From positions 1-6,683 of the forward strand of contig JAEOUJ010000079.1 in the NCBI GenBank assembly GCA_016839405.1: a DNA stretch of 6,683 nucleotides. Reading direction: 5' to 3'. A program made the translations under genes and the position numbers. Position 1 is the stretch's first letter. The number at the start of each line of letters is the position of its first letter. This stretch comes from Candidatus Gerdarchaeota archaeon. Lineage in GTDB: Archaea > Asgardarchaeota > Heimdallarchaeia > JABLTI01. The notes beneath the pieces were generated by a model. That model did no database searches and was not told the DNA's origin. It saw only the letters and a program-made list of their open reading frames with translations. Of this stretch, positions 1 through 6,098 are shown piece after piece.

Positions 1-1
1 A

Positions 2-745
2 AAACAAGGCTTAATTAAAGGATTTGAGATTGGATTTCGTTTTATAGATACAGCTCAGATCTATTTTAATGAAAAAATTGTTGGTGATGCTATAAAAGAA
101 TCTGGAATTCCTAGAGATGAATTTATAGTAGCTACCAAGCTATTTGTTCAAAATTTTTCTCCTCGTAGAGTTTTTAAAACAACAGAAAGAAGCTTAAAAA
201 GGCTTGGATTAAATGCCATTGATATTTTATATTTACATTGGCCAGCTAGATTCAAAATAGTAGATAAAACTCTTGATGCGATGAATAAATTAGTTAAACA
301 AGAAAAAATCAATCATATAGCTGTTTCTAATTACACAGCAGATCATCTAGATAAAGCCTTATCATTTAGTGAGTCACATATAATAGCAAATCAAGTTGAG
401 ATGCACCCATGGTTACAGCAAAAACAATTACTTTTGCATCATACAAAGAAAAATGTTCATGTAGTAGCTTATTTTCCTATTATGCATGGAAAATTCAATC
501 AAGTTCCTGAATTAATGCAAATAGCAGAGAAACATCAAGTTAGTGGAGCTCAAGTATCACTAGCTTGGATTATTTCCAAAGGGGCAATACCAATTCCAAA
601 GAGTACTAATTCCAAACATTTGAAGGATAATTTTGATTCTTTAAAATTAAAATTAGATAAAGATGATATTAATCTTATAGACAACATTGAGAAGCAAAAA
701 AGATTTCTTAAACCACCTTTTATTTCACCTAATTGGGATAATTAA
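2..745 (+). CDS. Aldo/keto reductase, N-terminus outside window
   Basis: NAD(P)H-dependent oxidoreductase of the aldo/keto reductase superfamily, closest in style to the 2,5-diketo-D-gluconate reductase-like group; the substrate cannot be told. The reading frame is open from base 2, giving 247 residues before TAA at 743-745, so the in-frame ATG at 281 is internal, not the start. Numbering from the first full codon, the catalytic tetrad is complete: Asp16 and Tyr21 (FIDTAQIY), Lys46 (VATKLF) and His79 (LYLHWP). Their spacings of 5, 25 and 33 residues are those of the family. Later signatures are VSNY, NQVEMHPWLQQ and the cofactor-binding PKSTN near the C-terminus. By the usual position of the catalytic Asp (about 45), some 30 N-terminal residues are missing to the left. 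The end looks normal. It is convergent with the HEAT-repeat gene, 13 bases away. Assumed soluble and cytoplasmic. Confidence 0.93.
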   Translation, partial: KQGLIKGFEIGFRFIDTAQIYFNEKIVGDAIKESGIPRDEFIVATKLFVQNFSPRRVFKTTERSLKRLGLNAIDILYLHWPARFKIVDKTLDAMNKLVKQEKINHIAVSNYTADHLDKALSFSESHIIANQVEMHPWLQQKQLLLHHTKKNVHVVAYFPIMHGKFNQVPELMQIAEKHQVSGAQVSLAWIISKGAIPIPKSTNSKHLKDNFDSLKLKLDKDDINLIDNIEKQKRFLKPPFISPNWDN

Positions 746-759
746 ATATTTATTTAATT
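740..759. terminator. AT-only dyad between convergent genes
   Basis: Perfect inverted repeat with 9-base arms (740-748 and 751-759) around a 2-base centre, made only of A and T. It spans both facing stop codons (TAA at 743-745 on + and TAA at 761-759 on -). The location suggests a shared transcript end, and the + transcript runs into a U-rich stretch here. An A/U-only stem with a 2-base loop would be weak RNA, so the terminator role is an inference. Confidence 0.35.
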
Positions 760-1370
760 TATCCAGCTGCTACTTTAGAATCACTGCTATTTTTTTCTAT
801 TAGCTCTAATGCTTCCATTGCTCTTAACACTAATCTATCATCTTCTGATTCCTTAGCTATTTTTTGTAGTTCTTTTATTGCTTTTTTATTGCCTATTTTT
901 CCTAAAGAAGTTACTGTATGATATTTCATAAATCGATCTTCTTCTCTACGAAGAATTGTGATGAGAATTTTATAAGAGCTAGGATCACCAATCATTCCTA
1001 AAGCCTTTGCTGCTTCTGATCTAACTAAAGAATCATCTTGATTTTCTAATATTTTAATTAAAGAGGGAATTGCCTGAACATCCGCAATTTTCCCTAATGC
1101 AATAACAGCTTGATATCTCACACTTTCATATTGACTTTCTAGACTTTCAATTAAAGCAGTAGTAGCTTTTTTATCTCCGATTTTTCCTAAAGCATTACAA
1201 ACACTTTCTTTTACAAGTTTGCTTGCATTAGAATCCAAGATAGAGATTAAATAATCAACTACTTCAGTATTTTTTAATTGTGAAAGAGTTTCAATTGTTT
1301 TATTTCTTATATCAAAATTAGAATTATTTAATATTGAAACTAATTTTTCGGCATTTTCTCTAGCAGACAT
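759..1370 (-). CDS. HEAT-repeat protein (PBS-lyase HEAT-like)
   Basis: A 203-residue protein built almost wholly of HEAT-type helical repeats with a period of 31-32 residues. Six units can be traced at about residues 5-34, 35-66, 67-97, 98-129, 130-161 and 162-193. Most end in the typical LGKIGD-like turn (61-66, 92-97, 124-129, 156-161), and valine/arginine-rich second helices such as SVRYQAVIALGKI are evident. It belongs to the PBS-lyase HEAT-like (HEAT_2) type. These are protein-interaction scaffolds, and nothing here suggests phycobilin chemistry. There is no signal peptide or membrane segment, and the tail is short and polar (NSSDSKVAAG). No enzymatic domain is fused, so the partner is unknown. 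It is transcribed away from the methyltransferase across a shared 161-base region. The ATG at 1370 is the first in-frame start. It has no clear Shine-Dalgarno, so the mRNA may be leaderless or have a short leader. Confidence 0.88.
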   Translation of the reverse strand: MSARENAEKLVSILNNSNFDIRNKTIETLSQLKNTEVVDYLISILDSNASKLVKESVCNALGKIGDKKATTALIESLESQYESVRYQAVIALGKIADVQAIPSLIKILENQDDSLVRSEAAKALGMIGDPSSYKILITILRREEDRFMKYHTVTSLGKIGNKKAIKELQKIAKESEDDRLVLRAMEALELIEKNSSDSKVAAG

Positions 1371-1391
1371 ATAACTACATCTCGAAAGACC

Positions 1392-1412
1392 TTATAGTTC
1401 ACCTAAATAAAT
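1392..1412 (-). promoter_or_regulatory. Candidate promoter of the HEAT gene
   Basis: Two TATA-like elements can be read on the minus strand upstream of the start at 1370. CTATAA at 1397-1392 is 22-27 bases upstream, which would give a leaderless mRNA. ATTTATTTAG at 1412-1403 is centred about 37 bases upstream, which would give a leader of roughly ten bases. The sequence alone does not decide between them. Confidence 0.35.
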
Positions 1413-1432
1413 TAGAAAGAATTTCTTTCTAA
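1412..1432. promoter_or_regulatory. Perfect 21-base palindrome, likely operator
   Basis: Arms TTAGAAAGAA (1412-1421) and TTCTTTCTAA (1423-1432) are exact reverse complements around a single T. It lies in the divergent promoter region, 42 bases upstream of the HEAT start and about 100 bases upstream of the methyltransferase start, and it touches the distal TATA-like element of the HEAT gene. A dimeric regulator bound here could repress or activate either gene. No regulator is encoded in the window, so the operator role is inferred from symmetry and position. Confidence 0.45.
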
Positions 1433-1485
1433 CAGTACAATTGTTCTCGAGTGGTATATTTGAGTTTTTCGTCAACATAATCAAC

Positions 1486-1498
1486 GCAAATTATATAT
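1486..1498 (+). promoter_or_regulatory. TATA box with BRE-like purines for the methyltransferase
   Basis: TTATATAT at 1491-1498 is preceded by GCAAA (1486-1490), which matches the archaeal BRE pattern. The box is centred about 38 bases before the ATG at 1532. Transcription would then start near 1520, leaving a leader of about ten bases without a Shine-Dalgarno. Confidence 0.5.
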
Positions 1499-1531
1499 TC
1501 GAAAATCCTCTTATGAGAATTAATCTAATAT

Positions 1532-3289
1532 ATGGACAAGATAAAATTGTCTGAAATAGAAAGAAAGAAAATCCTTTTGTCTTTTCTTCAAAAAATTAGC
1601 AAAGTTAAATCTATTTCAGCTGCAAATGAATTATTATTTGATTCTTTTAACATAGATTATACTTTTAAATCATTAAATGAAATTCATCATTTTTTTCAAT
1701 TTGTTTTAAAGAAAAACAGCTATAAATCCAAAATTAATACTAAAAGTAAAGAGTGGGGTGATATTCAAACTCCAATTTTCTTTACAAATAAAGTTTTTCA
1801 AATACTTAAAGAAGAAGATTTTGTTCCAGATATTCTGATTGAGCCAACAATGGGATTGGGCAATTTTATCTTTTCAGCAATCAATTTATATCCAGAAATA
1901 AGTTTAATTTATGGAATTGAAATCCAAAAACAGTATATATGGATTTTTCTGGAAAAATTGCTAAATCAATTAATTATACAAGACATGCCAAAAACACATT
2001 TTAAAATAAATCATGATGATATCTTTAAGCATGAATTTCAAGAAATAATCAAAAGAAAAGAAGAATCCAAAATTCTTATTGTAGGTAATCCCCCCTGGAT
2101 AACAAATTCTGAATTATCTCGTTATCAATCAAGCAATCTACCACAAAAAAAGAATATTAAAGGATTAAGAGGAATAGAAGCACTTACCGGTAGAAGTAAT
2201 TTTGATATCACAGAATCCATTATCGTAAAATTACTGAAAATATTCAAGAATTTTAATGGTAAAATTGCTTTGCTTTGTAAGAATATTGTTGTTAAAAATA
2301 TAATTAAAGAAATTAATGAAAAAAAATATCCAATTGCAAATATAAGAGCAATAAAATTTGATTCACAAGAGATTTTTAAGAAATCTTGTAATGCATCTTT
2401 ATTTATAGCAGATCTAACAAAGAACAAATTTGATTCTCGTTGTTCGATTAGAATGATTGAGCACCCAAATACAATAGTTAAAGAATTTGGTTGGGTGAAT
2501 GGTAATTTTGTATCTAATATTGAACAATATAAAAGATATCAGAATTATGATGGACAATTTCTATTTTCTTGGAGGCAAGGTGTAAAACATGATTGTTCGA
2601 AAATATTAGAATTAACTATAAACGAAAATAATATTCTAGCAAACAAATTAGGTGAAATAGTTGATGTAGAAGAAGATGTCATATTTCCTTTGTTAAAAGG
2701 ATCTGATTTAAGGAATTATGAAGTAAATAATTCATCACAAAGAATATTACTAACACAAAAAAAATTATCAGAAGATATTTCAACAAAACTTAAGCAATTC
2801 CCTAAATTTGAAAAATATTTACTCGATCATAAATTTTATTTCAATAAAAGAAAATCAAAAATCTACAAAAATAAATCAGATTTTGCAATTTTTGGTATTG
2901 GTGATTATACATTTACTCCATACAAAGTAGCTATTGCAGCTTTTTATAAAGAACCTATTTTTTCATTTGTAAAATCATTTGAAGAAAAACCAATAATTTT
3001 TGATGATACTTGTTATTTTATTGGTTTTGAAAAAATGATAGAGGCAGTAATTTTAACTTATGCATTAAATAGCAAACCTGTTACTAATTATTTAAAATCT
3101 ATTGCATTTGTTGATTCAAAAAGACCTTTTACAAAGGAAATCTTAATGAGAATTAATTTAAATCAATTAATAAATTCTCTAACTATTGATGATTTTTTTG
3201 AAGTTAAAAATAGAATAAACTTATCAAAACAATATGAAATGAATTTTCAAGAATTTCAACAATACCTTAAGAAAATTATTGAAAATTAA
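1532..3289 (+). CDS. DNA N6-adenine-type methyltransferase, apparently solitary
   Basis: A 585-residue class I SAM-dependent DNA methyltransferase expected to methylate adenine in a specific site. Visible in order are: a helical N-terminal region (1-70); GDIQTP (76-81), the entry motif of many restriction-modification methylases; SAM-binding motif I EPTMGLGNF (104-112), with Met-Gly-Leu-Gly for the usual Cys-Gly-Thr-Gly; acidic Glu130 (YGIE); HDDIF (161-165); and catalytic motif IV GNPPW (185-189), the [N/D]PP[Y/F/W] form typical of N6-adenine enzymes. Residues 190-226 (TNSELS through LTGRSNFDI) follow the catalytic loop. The C-terminal half (about 340-560), with SWRQGVKHDCSK, LLKGSDL and FGIGDYTFTPYKVAI, is probably the target-recognition domain. 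No nuclease motif is evident in the protein and no restriction gene adjoins it, so it may be an orphan or defence remnant. Six sampled 60-base rows average about 22% G+C, below the neighbours, which hints at transfer. It ends in TAA at 3287-3289. Confidence 0.88.
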   Translation: MDKIKLSEIERKKILLSFLQKISKVKSISAANELLFDSFNIDYTFKSLNEIHHFFQFVLKKNSYKSKINTKSKEWGDIQTPIFFTNKVFQILKEEDFVPDILIEPTMGLGNFIFSAINLYPEISLIYGIEIQKQYIWIFLEKLLNQLIIQDMPKTHFKINHDDIFKHEFQEIIKRKEESKILIVGNPPWITNSELSRYQSSNLPQKKNIKGLRGIEALTGRSNFDITESIIVKLLKIFKNFNGKIALLCKNIVVKNIIKEINEKKYPIANIRAIKFDSQEIFKKSCNASLFIADLTKNKFDSRCSIRMIEHPNTIVKEFGWVNGNFVSNIEQYKRYQNYDGQFLFSWRQGVKHDCSKILELTINENNILANKLGEIVDVEEDVIFPLLKGSDLRNYEVNNSSQRILLTQKKLSEDISTKLKQFPKFEKYLLDHKFYFNKRKSKIYKNKSDFAIFGIGDYTFTPYKVAIAAFYKEPIFSFVKSFEEKPIIFDDTCYFIGFEKMIEAVILTYALNSKPVTNYLKSIAFVDSKRPFTKEILMRINLNQLINSLTIDDFFEVKNRINLSKQYEMNFQEFQQYLKKIIEN

Positions 3290-3360
3290 AAAAAAGAATA
3301 CAAAACATTAACTTTGATTCAAATTGTTTAATATATTAAATAAACGCAAGTAATATTACC

Positions 3361-3369
3361 TTTTTTTTT
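3361..3369 (+). terminator. T9 tract after the methyltransferase gene
   Basis: Nine consecutive T at 3361-3369, 71 bases after the methyltransferase stop, with no stable hairpin in front. Archaeal RNA polymerase can terminate at bare U-tracts, so this is a plausible transcript end. A new promoter-like element follows at 3402. Confidence 0.45.
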
Positions 3370-3401
3370 AAGAAAATTATCCCAAAGTGATGAGAGATTT
3401 T

Positions 3402-3456
3402 TTTATATAACTACAAATTAGTAAATTAAAATTCAGCCAAAATTCAACTAGGGGGA
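3402..3456 (+). promoter_or_regulatory. TATA box and Shine-Dalgarno for the 83-residue gene
   Basis: TTTATATAA at 3402-3410 is a good archaeal TATA box and would place the transcript start near 3432. The purine run GGGGGA at 3451-3456 lies in the resulting leader of about 30 bases and ends 7 bases before TTG at 3464. The two together support a leadered mRNA and a TTG start. Confidence 0.5.
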
Positions 3457-3463
3457 CAATAGT

Positions 3464-3715
3464 TTGTCTACAAATGAATCTAATAAAAAAAGAATAATAA
3501 ACTACCAGGAGATATCAAGAGATTCAGAAGAATTGTTTGAAATTATGCTTGAATATATGAAATTAAAAAACGGAAATTTCGAGCCTATTGAAGCAAAAAT
3601 ACTAAGACAACAAGCTGAAGATTATATACTTAGAGATATACCAGATTATGATAGTGCTATATTATTAATGATTTCCGCATTGAAAATCATGCAAGAATAT
3701 AATGAACTTAATTAG
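3464..3715 (+). CDS. Small acidic helical protein of unknown function
   Basis: An 83-residue protein I do not recognise. It starts at TTG (3464) because a strong GGGGGA ribosome-binding site sits just upstream and no ATG lies nearby in frame; it ends at TAG (3713-3715). Residues 1-12 are polar and partly basic (SNKKR). The rest is rich in Glu, Ile and Leu and looks all-helical, with an amphipathic stretch around 16-34 (ISRDSEELFEIMLEYMKLK) and another at 60-80 (DYDSAILLMISALKIMQEY). There are no cysteine pairs, signal peptide or membrane span. It could be a small binding or adaptor protein, but nothing shows a partner. It has its own promoter-like element and lies 46 bases before the tandem NTF2-like gene without an obvious terminator, so the two may be cotranscribed. 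Confidence 0.68.
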   Translation: MSTNESNKKRIINYQEISRDSEELFEIMLEYMKLKNGNFEPIEAKILRQQAEDYILRDIPDYDSAILLMISALKIMQEYNELN

Positions 3716-3761
3716 GAAATAATTCAAAAATTTCATTTTATACAAAATGAGGGTTAATAGA

Positions 3762-4505
3762 GTGTCTGATGAAGTATTTAATGAAGTAATGAAAGTAGTT
3801 GATACATATTTCAAAAGTGTTAGAACATTAGATTTCAAACTAATGCGATCTGTTGCACATAATGATGGGCGTATTTTTTTAGGCAATACATCAACTAGTA
3901 AAAATTTACATGATCACTGGGCAGATGATGATGAACTTTTAACGGATACAAATAGAGTTGAAACACTAAAAAAAATGAAACTAGAGCTTTTAACTTTGCA
4001 AGTAGATGGAACAATTGCCTTTGTAAAAATTCGAATGGGTAATTGGTTAGATTATCATATTCTAGTAAAGACACTTGAATGTTGGAAATTTGTTGATAAA
4101 GTTTCACACAAAGTAATTGAGATTAATTCAAACAAAACAATGATTAAAAAAATGGATGAAAAACCATTTGAAGAAGTGAAGAAAGTTATTGATATTTACC
4201 TTAAAAGTGTAAGAAATTTAGATTTTACATTAATGGGAACAGTTACTCATACTGATGGAAGAATTTTCCTTGGAAATACTTCTACTAGTAAAAATCTTCA
4301 TGACCATTGGGCAGATGATAATAGAAGATACACTCCAGAGAAAAAAAAGGAATTAAAAAAGAAAATGAGAGTCAAATTGTTAGCATTACAAGTCGATGAT
4401 TCAATTGCTTATGCTAAAATACGTATGGGAGGATGGATAGATTATCATAATCTTGTAAAAACAACAGAAGGTTGGAAGCTAATAAATAAAGTATCTCACA
4501 AAGTG
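3762..4505 (+). repeat. Intragenic tandem repeat, 390-base period
   Basis: Unit 1 (3762-4115) and unit 2 (4152-4505) are each 354 bases, separated by 36 bases, and align codon for codon. A 22-residue block (protein residues 35-56 and 165-186) is identical in protein, yet 10 of its 22 codons differ synonymously. This points to an old duplication under strong protein-level constraint rather than a recent or recombining repeat. Confidence 0.9.
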
Positions 4506-4511
4506 GAATGA
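3762..4511 (+). CDS. Tandem-duplicated NTF2-like (SnoaL/lumazine-binding-2 type) protein
   Basis: A 249-residue protein made of two copies of an NTF2-like fold of the type annotated as nuclear transport factor 2 family or 'putative lumazine-binding' (PF12893 style). Copy 1 is residues 1-118, a linker 119-130, copy 2 is 131-248. They align without a gap, with 75 of 118 positions identical by hand count. Family features in each copy are: an N-terminal helix with KSVR.LDF.LM; DGRIFLGNTS after it; a central basic helix; then the sheet strands KIRMG.W.DYH.LVKT.E.WK and a closing KVSHKV. NTF2-like domains usually form dimeric cones with a ligand or catalytic pocket; this one may pair its two halves in one chain. 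Ligand and reaction are unknown. I chose GTG at 3762 over ATG at 3747 because GAGGG lies 8 bases before GTG and because copy 2 begins with Met exactly at the matching position. No signal peptide is seen. Confidence 0.83.
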   Translation: MSDEVFNEVMKVVDTYFKSVRTLDFKLMRSVAHNDGRIFLGNTSTSKNLHDHWADDDELLTDTNRVETLKKMKLELLTLQVDGTIAFVKIRMGNWLDYHILVKTLECWKFVDKVSHKVIEINSNKTMIKKMDEKPFEEVKKVIDIYLKSVRNLDFTLMGTVTHTDGRIFLGNTSTSKNLHDHWADDNRRYTPEKKKELKKKMRVKLLALQVDDSIAYAKIRMGGWIDYHNLVKTTEGWKLINKVSHKVE

Positions 4512-4525
4512 ATTATTAATTCTAT

Positions 4526-4547
4526 TTTGGTCATTTTTTCTGTTTTT
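4526..4547 (+). terminator. U-rich end of the NTF2-like transcript
   Basis: Just after the TGA at 4509-4511 the + strand carries T6 (4534-4539) and T5 (4543-4547) within a T-rich run, without a clear hairpin. This suits archaeal U-tract termination before the convergent glycosyltransferase gene. Confidence 0.45.
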
Positions 4548-4553
4548 CATAAC

Positions 4554-4560
4554 AAAAAAA
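4554..4560 (-). terminator. T7 tract after the glycosyltransferase gene
   Basis: A7 on the + strand, T7 on the minus strand, 40 bases past the glycosyltransferase stop codon. With the + strand T-rich run next to it, it makes a compact bidirectional end between two convergent genes. Confidence 0.42.
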
Positions 4561-4600
4561 GAAAGTTTAGTCAAAAATTTAAATCAATTAATGATGAACT

Positions 4601-5863
4601 TTACCTGTTTGATTTTGTAAGTGTCTTTTCTTTGGTTTTGGAATCATTAGTTTTAATTGGTTCACCATTTAGGCCTGCGCGTAAATCTGGATGATATTTT
4701 CTTCCTTTCCAAACAGTTGTATTTCTTAGAATGATTTCTAATGCAGAAGCAATCATAGTGAAAATAAAAAACAACATTAAAAATGGAAAGAATAAGTAAG
4801 TTATCCAAAAATGTTTACCTTTGTTATGCCAATGAGTTACAAAAGCAATTAATTTAACCAAATAAGCACATGACATAATAATTACCCAACCTATTGAAGT
4901 AGCGAATATAGCATTTAGAATAATTATAATAGGGGAAAAAATGGTAAGGAGAGAGAAGATTGTTGCAATGGTAATTCTTCTCGCAGGGGTTAATTTGGTG
5001 CCTGCATAAAGAACTTTTTTAAAACCTGTCCAACAATGTTTTAATGATTCTGGATACATTTGTACATGAACTATTTTTTTACCACAAGTAAAATAAAGTG
5101 ATTGCAATTGCATCTTTACTATACGTGCGAATGCATAATCTTCTATTATTGAACCTTTTATTCGAATATGCCCACCAATTTTATCATAGGCATCTCTAGT
5201 AAATAATAAATATTGACCAATACCTAGAAAGCTATCTCGCTCTTTTGGATCATTTATTCTCTTTAATCCACCAGATGTTAGATGAGACATGAAGAAATAT
5301 ATTGGTATAATGCTTTCCCACCATTTCTTCATATCTTGATAGGGCAACATTGTAAAAAGACCAGCTTTTTTTCCTAATAAAGCACTTACAGTAATTCTTA
5401 ATGAATCAGGTTTATGCCAGGTATCTGCATCTGTAAATAAAAGAATTTCACCTTTTGCTTCTTCAAATCCTAAATGACACCCATAATTTTTACCAATCCA
5501 TCCTTCTGGAATCTTATTCTTCACAATGATTTTATCAGCATATTGTTTTGCTAACTCAACAGTTTTATCTACTGAACCACCATCAGATAGTATAATTTCG
5601 AAATTGGAATAATTTAGTGCTTTTAGCGATTTTAAACATTTTTCAATATTATTTTCTTCATTATATGTAGGAACAATAATACTAACAAATGGCTCTTTTG
5701 CTAAAGAACGTAAATAACTATCATCAAATTGCTCTCTTTTTCTTATACTGATTGCTAAATAATAAAATAAAGCAATTCCTGTAAAGAATAGATAAATTAC
5801 ATTTATTATAGTTAACCAAGTTGATGTCAATGCTTTCATCTCCTGGTGATAATAAATTGCCAT
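4601..5863 (-). CDS. Membrane-anchored family 2 glycosyltransferase (CrtQ/HpnB-like)
   Basis: A 420-residue inverting glycosyltransferase that would move a sugar from a nucleotide-sugar donor to a lipid or other membrane-borne acceptor on the cytoplasmic face. One hydrophobic span (about 16-40) precedes the GT-A domain. Its motifs are VSIIVPTYNEE (60-70), LSDGGSVDKT (92-101), PEGWIGK (119-125), the metal-binding DAD at 145-147 in FTDADTWH, and the acceptor-side ED at 241-242 followed by ARIVK. MYPESLKHCWTGFKK (269-283) resembles the end of the catalytic domain in carotenoid- and hopanoid-linked relatives. Two to four C-terminal spans lie within 297-378, followed by WKGRKYHPD and a charged tail. 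Acceptor identity is not shown; a lipid or glycolipid of the envelope is likely. ATG 5863 has no Shine-Dalgarno. TTG at codon 12 (5830) has AGGAG 9 bases upstream and would give a tidier membrane anchor, so the true start may be there. Confidence 0.88.
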   Translation of the reverse strand: MAIYYHQEMKALTSTWLTIINVIYLFFTGIALFYYLAISIRKREQFDDSYLRSLAKEPFVSIIVPTYNEENNIEKCLKSLKALNYSNFEIILSDGGSVDKTVELAKQYADKIIVKNKIPEGWIGKNYGCHLGFEEAKGEILLFTDADTWHKPDSLRITVSALLGKKAGLFTMLPYQDMKKWWESIIPIYFFMSHLTSGGLKRINDPKERDSFLGIGQYLLFTRDAYDKIGGHIRIKGSIIEDYAFARIVKMQLQSLYFTCGKKIVHVQMYPESLKHCWTGFKKVLYAGTKLTPARRITIATIFSLLTIFSPIIIILNAIFATSIGWVIIMSCAYLVKLIAFVTHWHNKGKHFWITYLFFPFLMLFFIFTMIASALEIILRNTTVWKGRKYHPDLRAGLNGEPIKTNDSKTKEKTLTKSNR

Positions 5864-5901
5864 TAATTTTTATGAGAAATTTTACCTCAGATATTGACTC
5901 C

Positions 5902-5919
5902 ATTTCATTTGAATGAAAT
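5902..5919. promoter_or_regulatory. Palindrome upstream of the glycosyltransferase gene
   Basis: Exact 8-base arms ATTTCATT (5902-5909) and AATGAAAT (5912-5919) around two bases, 39-56 bases upstream of the annotated glycosyltransferase ATG. The spacing is that of an operator next to the core promoter. No matching regulator is in the window, so the function is inferred. Confidence 0.4.
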
Positions 5920-5940
5920 CAGATTGAATTTATCCATCCC

Positions 5941-5961
5941 TCTAATTTCTATCCAATTAGA
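5941..5961. promoter_or_regulatory. Second dyad, TCTAATT/AATTAGA
   Basis: Seven-base perfect arms (5941-5947 and 5955-5961) with a 7-base loop. It overlaps an alternative GATAG/CTATC pairing. It lies 78-98 bases upstream of the glycosyltransferase ATG and could be a second regulatory site or a leader hairpin. It is AT-rich, so chance is not excluded. Confidence 0.25.
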
Positions 5962-6098
5962 TAGTAATTTTTCTCATTTTGACAACCATTATCAATTGCT
6001 ATTATAGATGGAAATAAACCTCATCTAAAGGATATTTGAGCTTGTATGGTTTCATGTAATATAAAAGCGTTCTTAATTATATCAGAGAACGAGTAGAT

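Noticed and set aside
281..745. A separate short aldo/keto reductase gene starting at ATG 281
   Set aside because: The same frame is open back to base 2 and encodes the catalytic Asp, Tyr, Lys and His, so the ATG is internal to a longer, normal protein and this is not a truncated gene.
1371..1531. Small RNA or tRNA in the divergent spacer
   Set aside because: No tRNA-like arms or stable GC-containing fold is seen; the symmetry is better explained as a protein-binding site.
2125..2427. A 100-codon minus-strand open frame inside the methyltransferase gene
   Set aside because: It is fully antisense to a clearly conserved coding region carrying the GNPPW downstream segment; the product has no recognisable domain and looks like the hydrophobic shadow of AT-rich codons.
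3327..3340. Perfect 14-base palindrome TTTAATATATTAAA
   Set aside because: It is made only of A and T in a region of very low G+C, where such symmetry arises easily; it could also just be TATA-like sequence.
3665..4107. Two short minus-strand frames (3665-3886 and 3895-4107)
   Set aside because: Both lie antisense to the NTF2-like coding sequence and lack promoter, ribosome-binding site or family features.
1532..4511. A defence island made of methyltransferase, small protein and NTF2-like protein
   Set aside because: No nuclease, helicase, ATPase, toxin or other effector is seen, the genes are separated by a T9 tract and a new promoter, and NTF2-like proteins are common metabolic or stress proteins. 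The sequence alone does not support a system.
6010..6060. A 17-codon minus-strand frame beginning MKPYKLKYPLDE in the fae-glycosyltransferase spacer
   Set aside because: The TATA-like element lies only a few bases before its ATG, there is no ribosome-binding site, and it is too short to support without conservation.
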